Assembly (NCBI RefSeq): GCF_027531705.1 | Contig: NZ_JAPZSP010000020.1 | Span: 62,001 to 126,000, forward strand | Source: Flavobacterium sp. | GTDB taxonomy: Bacteria > Bacteroidota > Bacteroidia > Flavobacteriales > Flavobacteriaceae | DNA: 64,000 bases | Reading direction: 5' to 3' | In this document: positions 60,241-64,000 of the stretch, piece by piece | Layout of the letters: each line of letters opens with the position of its first letter | Position numbering within the stretch: position 1 is the first letter of the stretch | Position numbers and translations under genes: made by a program | Notes under the pieces: generated by a model | Databases searched by the model: none | What the model saw: the letters and a program-made list of their open reading frames with translations, nothing else | Told to the model about the DNA's origin: nothing

Positions 60241-62475
60241 TTAAGCCTTCATAAAATTGGCAATTTTTTTCTTTTCACCTGCAATCCATAAGATATCACT
60301 ATCTTCTAGAACTAAATGTGATTCTGGATTAAGAATTCGCTTTCCGTTGCGCTCAACACCTACTATAATTCCATGTGTTTTTTCTCTAATACCAGATTCT
60401 CTTATTGTTTTTCCTATGCAAACTCTATTTTTTAATTCGAGTTTTTGCAGAATTATATCTGTTTCTTCAACAGTTTCTGGAATATCAATTTCATTTTTAT
60501 CTAGAAAAACTTTAAAATCTTTAACCTGATCATCTGTTCCAATAACACTAATTTCATCACCTGGAAAAATACGCTCAGTTCGTGTTGGAATATTAATCAT
60601 TATATCACCTCTTTTTATTGAAGCGATATTAATTCCAAATTGTTCTCTAATAGCAAGTTCTTGAAGTGTTTTGCCAGCCAAGTTTGATTCGTGTGCAATT
60701 TGAAACTCTGTCATGTGACCATCCCAAGGTGAAAGTGTGTTTTGTCTTTTATTTTCTTTCTTTATTTCTCTGTTATTAAGATTTGACATAAAATGAGTTT
60801 CAATTTTTTGATAAATAGCATGTAGCTTTTTAGGAAATATTATATAAGCAGAAACTGCAACTAGAAAAGCAATAAAAGCAATTCCAGCAGAAAAAAATGT
60901 ATTCAAAACAAATCCAATGTAAAATAAGGTAAGCGCTATTCTAAAAAAAACTAACATTATTATTGGTCCTTGGTGTTTTTTTTCTTCCATCAATATTTGA
61001 ACTTGCTTCACTGCTACTCTTCTGAGCGACAAAGCCCATAAAAATGGAGATAAAATTATAACAGTAATCAAAGCTGCAATAACATTTCCCGATTTTGAAT
61101 CTTGTACTAATGGCAGCAAATAATTAGAAGAAAGTAAAATTATTGCAATTATAATGATTGAATGAATGATGACTTGTGTCAAATAACTTCTTAAAACAAT
61201 TCTCCAATTACTTTCGGACTTAATTTCTTCCGTATTGGAACTATATAGTTTAATTCGTTTTACCCAACGTTTTGGTAATTTTCTCTCTAAAAAATCAGAA
61301 AAAGGCACCGCATATTTTACCATAAAAGGTGTTGTAAATGTTGTAATTGCAGATACAGCAACCACAATTGGGTAAAGAAAATCATTAGTAACCTTTAGCG
61401 TTGTTCCTAAAGTGGCAATAATAAACGAAAACTCGCCTATTTGCGACAAACTCATTCCAGCTTGAATGGATTGTTTTAAAGGTTGTCCAGACAGCAACGA
61501 GCCAATTGTTGAACTAATTGACTGCCCAAAAATAACTACCAATGTCAAAATTGCGACAGGTAGTGCATACTCTACTAACGTATCAGGATTAATCAACATT
61601 CCAACAGAAACAAAGAAAACAGCTCCAAACAAATCTTTTACAGGTTTTACTAGATGTTCAATGTGTTCGGCTTGTGTTGTTTCGGCTATTATTGAACCCA
61701 TAATAAAAGCTCCAAGTGCTGGAGAAAAACCAACGTTTGCAGCAAAAATAACCATCAACAAGCAAAGTGCTAAAGAAATTATGAGCATCATTTCATCTGT
61801 CAACAAATGCTTTGCCTTTTGTAATAATGTTGGTATAAAGAAGATACCTACAACAAACCAAATAGTTAAAAAGAAAATTAATTTTAAAACTGAAAAAAAC
61901 AATTCCATTCCAGAAAACTGTTGACTTACTGCTATTGTAGAAAGTAGAACCATCATCAAAATGGCAACAATGTCTTGAACTATCAAGGTACCGATTACAT
62001 TTCCTGCAAATTTTTGAGTTTTTACACCAAGTTCATCAAATGTTTTTAAGATAATTGTTGTGGATGATATTGATAAAATTACACCTAAGAAAATGCTATT
62101 CATTTTATTCCAATTCATCAATTGACCTACAAAGAAACCAATTGCAACCATCGCTATTATTTGGGTAAGAGCAGTTATTGAAGCCGTTCCGCCAACTTTC
62201 ATCAATTTTTTGAAACTAAATTCAAGTCCAAGGCTAAACAAGAGAAATATAACTCCTATTTCTGCCCAAACTTCAACACTATGCATATCTCTAACTGTTG
62301 GAAACAAATCGAACTTGTTTCCTGCTAAAAATCCTGCTACCAAATAACCCAAAACTAAAGGTTGTTTCAGCATTTTAAATAATAAAACTGCAATAGCAGC
62401 AGTAATTAGGATTAAACCTAAATCACTTATCAAATCAGGTAAATGAACCGCAGAAGCTGCTAAAAAGATAGACAT
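60241..62475 (-). CDS. CPA2-type monovalent cation:proton antiporter (KefB-like)
   Basis: 744 residues. About 12 helices form the Na/H exchanger domain (VWAEIGVIFLLFSLGLEFS, LSISSTTIILKTFDELG, ALGAFIMGSIIAET). Extra helices at about 430-560 precede two RCK_C (TrkA-C) regulatory domains (about 595-670 and 675-744: EFQIAHESNLAGKTLQELA ... DILWIAGEKKKI). The NAD-binding RCK_N domain typical of KefB/C is missing. The protein probably exchanges K+ or Na+ for H+ in the inner membrane. Confidence 0.87.
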   Translation of the reverse strand: MSIFLAASAVHLPDLISDLGLILITAAIAVLLFKMLKQPLVLGYLVAGFLAGNKFDLFPTVRDMHSVEVWAEIGVIFLLFSLGLEFSFKKLMKVGGTASITALTQIIAMVAIGFFVGQLMNWNKMNSIFLGVILSISSTTIILKTFDELGVKTQKFAGNVIGTLIVQDIVAILMMVLLSTIAVSQQFSGMELFFSVLKLIFFLTIWFVVGIFFIPTLLQKAKHLLTDEMMLIISLALCLLMVIFAANVGFSPALGAFIMGSIIAETTQAEHIEHLVKPVKDLFGAVFFVSVGMLINPDTLVEYALPVAILTLVVIFGQSISSTIGSLLSGQPLKQSIQAGMSLSQIGEFSFIIATLGTTLKVTNDFLYPIVVAVSAITTFTTPFMVKYAVPFSDFLERKLPKRWVKRIKLYSSNTEEIKSESNWRIVLRSYLTQVIIHSIIIIAIILLSSNYLLPLVQDSKSGNVIAALITVIILSPFLWALSLRRVAVKQVQILMEEKKHQGPIIMLVFFRIALTLFYIGFVLNTFFSAGIAFIAFLVAVSAYIIFPKKLHAIYQKIETHFMSNLNNREIKKENKRQNTLSPWDGHMTEFQIAHESNLAGKTLQELAIREQFGINIASIKRGDIMINIPTRTERIFPGDEISVIGTDDQVKDFKVFLDKNEIDIPETVEETDIILQKLELKNRVCIGKTIRESGIREKTHGIIVGVERNGKRILNPESHLVLEDSDILWIAGEKKKIANFMKA

Positions 62476-62500
62476 AAATTTGAATTTTTACTAAAATAAC

Positions 62501-62538
62501 AAAAAATCTGCTTTAATCAAAAAGACCAAAGCAGATTT
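62501..62538 (-). terminator. Terminator of purB
   Basis: AAATCTGCTTT (62504-62514) and AAAGCAGATTT (62528-62538) are perfect complements with a 13-base loop. The A-run on the plus strand gives a T-run for minus-strand transcription. Confidence 0.88.
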
Positions 62539-62562
62539 AAAGAAATTATAACAAAAAATAGA

Positions 62563-63906
62563 TTAAATCCCCAAATAATTACTTGGGCTAATCTGCATCA
62601 ACTCTACTTTAATTTCATCTGAAACTTTTAAGGTTTGTATAAAACTATGAATCGCTTCTTTATTGATAACAGAATTGGTTCTTGTCAAGTCCTTCAAAGC
62701 TTCATAAGGATTTGGATAGCCTTCACGACGCAAAATCGTTTGAATGGCTTCGGCTACAACTGCCCAGTTTTTTTCTAAATCTTCAGCAAATTTAACTTCG
62801 TTCAAAACTAACTTGTTCAATCCTTTTAAAGTTGCTTCAAAAGCGATTAAAGTGTGCCCGATTGGAACTCCAATGTTTCTTAAAACTGTACTGTCGGTCA
62901 AATCGCGTTGTAATCTTGAAACAGGTAATTTAGCAGAAAGATGTTCAAAAATCGCATTGGCTATTCCTAAATTTCCTTCTGAATTTTCAAAATCTATTGG
63001 ATTTACTTTGTGCGGCATGGCTGACGAACCAACTTCTCCAGCTTTTATTTTTTGCTTAAAGTAATCCATCGAAACATAAGTCCAAATATCTCTATCTAAA
63101 TCGATTAGAATAGTATTTATTCTTTTTAAAGCATCGAAAAAAGCAGCGAAATGGTCGTAATGTTCTATTTGTGTAGTTGGAAAAGAATGCTGTAATCCTA
63201 AAACATTTTCAACAAAATCAGTTCCAAATTGCTTCCAATCGGTTGCTGGATAGGCTACATGGTGCGCATTATAATTTCCAGTTGCGCCACCAAATTTAGC
63301 AGCAAAGGGAATATTGAATAACAATCGTAGTTGCTCTTCTAAACGCTCTACAAAAACCAAAATTTCTTTTCCTAAACGGGTTGGTGAAGCTGGTTGACCA
63401 TGTGTTCTAGCCAACATTGGAACATCCTTCCACTCTATTGCAAGTTCTTTTAATTTGGCAATTACCGAAATTAAACTTGGCAAATACACCTTTTCAAATG
63501 CTTCTTTAGTAGAAAGTGGAATGGCAGTGTTATTGATATCTTGAGAAGTTAACCCGAAGTGAATGAACTCTTTATATTTTTCTAAACCTAATCCGTCGAA
63601 TTTACTTTTGATAAAATATTCAACTGCTTTCACATCATGGTTGGTTGTTTTTTCGGTTTCTTTTATCCAAAGTGCATCTTCGGTTGAAAAATTGGTATAA
63701 ATTTTACGCAAATCTTCAAAAACGGATTTGTTTACATCAGAAAGTTGAGGCAAATCGGCTTCACATAAAGCGATGAAATATTCTACTTCTACTAAAACCC
63801 TATATTTTATTAATGCTTCTTCTGAAAAGAAAGGAGAAAGCGAAACGGTTTTGCTTCTGTATCTACCATCAATTGGAGAAATAGCGTTTAATTCTGTTAG
63901 TTGCAT
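62563..63906 (-). CDS. purB: Adenylosuccinate lyase
   Basis: 447 residues. The fumarase-superfamily signature SSAMPHKVNPIDFENSEGN is intact, HFGLTSQDINNTAIPLS and ARTHGQPASPTRLGKE carry the other active-site regions. It cleaves adenylosuccinate and SAICAR in purine synthesis. Its start MQLTELNAISPIDGRYRSK fits the family. It has its own terminator before the antiporter gene. Confidence 0.97.
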   Translation of the reverse strand: MQLTELNAISPIDGRYRSKTVSLSPFFSEEALIKYRVLVEVEYFIALCEADLPQLSDVNKSVFEDLRKIYTNFSTEDALWIKETEKTTNHDVKAVEYFIKSKFDGLGLEKYKEFIHFGLTSQDINNTAIPLSTKEAFEKVYLPSLISVIAKLKELAIEWKDVPMLARTHGQPASPTRLGKEILVFVERLEEQLRLLFNIPFAAKFGGATGNYNAHHVAYPATDWKQFGTDFVENVLGLQHSFPTTQIEHYDHFAAFFDALKRINTILIDLDRDIWTYVSMDYFKQKIKAGEVGSSAMPHKVNPIDFENSEGNLGIANAIFEHLSAKLPVSRLQRDLTDSTVLRNIGVPIGHTLIAFEATLKGLNKLVLNEVKFAEDLEKNWAVVAEAIQTILRREGYPNPYEALKDLTRTNSVINKEAIHSFIQTLKVSDEIKVELMQISPSNYLGI

Positions 63907-64000
63907 GTTGTTGTGTTGTTGTTTGAAAGTGCAAAAATAGTTAAACGATTTTAGAATATAGAAAATAGAACAAAGAAAATAGACTATCCACGGAATCTAT

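Overview
The window looks like a chromosomal segment of a Flavobacterium-like member of the Bacteroidota. The DNA is AT-rich. Several secreted proteins end in type IX secretion (T9SS) sorting domains with the YPNP...KIIKE pattern. Candidate promoters carry the Bacteroidota -7 box TAnnTTTG. Intergenic spaces hold many small hairpin repeats. About 55 protein genes are supported; I see no rRNA, tRNA, CRISPR array or complete insertion sequence.

Layout. 1-9.1 kb (mostly minus strand): a membrane-anchored winged-helix regulator cut by the window edge, a WD40 protein, then a sensory and transport block. This block has a small membrane protein, a symporter-histidine kinase hybrid and a stand-alone receiver, followed by an InsA-like DNA-binding protein, a porin, an MHS-type transporter and a small membrane protein. 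9.5-14.9 kb: a secreted hydrolase and two T9SS cargo proteins (Kelch and RCC1 propellers). 15.0-27.1 kb (all plus strand): a catabolic cluster made of a flavin reductase, a salicylyl-CoA-type hydroxylase fused to an Old-Yellow-Enzyme domain, an aryl-CoA ligase, a GltS-like FMN enzyme, a thioesterase, a nitrilase-family amidohydrolase, a gentisate-dioxygenase-like bicupin, an FAH-family hydrolase, a maleate-isomerase-like protein and two pterin-dehydratase-like proteins. 27-38.9 kb: a T9SS esterase-like protein, a 1526-residue secreted metalloprotease, an acyltransferase, an M13 peptidase and a fused 2-oxoacid dehydrogenase E1. 39-49 kb: a 2OG-type oxygenase, a GxxExxY nuclease-fold gene bracketed by inverted repeats, SUI1, a nucleoside phosphorylase, an acetyltransferase, an orphan cytosolic binding protein, small envelope proteins, ung, mutS2 and a DCC protein. 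49-64 kb: two T9SS cargoes with nearly identical tails, a dicarboxylate symporter, aroC, an outer-membrane protein, a zinc-protease/RimK fusion, guaB, an RCC1 cargo gene followed by a decayed copy of the guaB 3' end, a CPA2 antiporter and purB.

Most interesting. The 15-27 kb genes can be ordered into one aerobic CoA-dependent route: aryl acid to aryl-CoA, 5-hydroxylation, thioester release, ring cleavage, C-C hydrolysis, amide hydrolysis, then cis-trans isomerisation to fumarate. The amidohydrolase plus maleate isomerase favours anthranilate (2-aminobenzoate) over salicylate as the substrate; this is inference. Two other structural signals stand out. The guaB 3' end is duplicated on either side of an RCC1 gene, and the GxxExxY gene sits between inverted copies of a repeat related to other intergenic repeats in the window. 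A palindromic repeat also lies in frame in the linker of the hydroxylase-OYE fusion.
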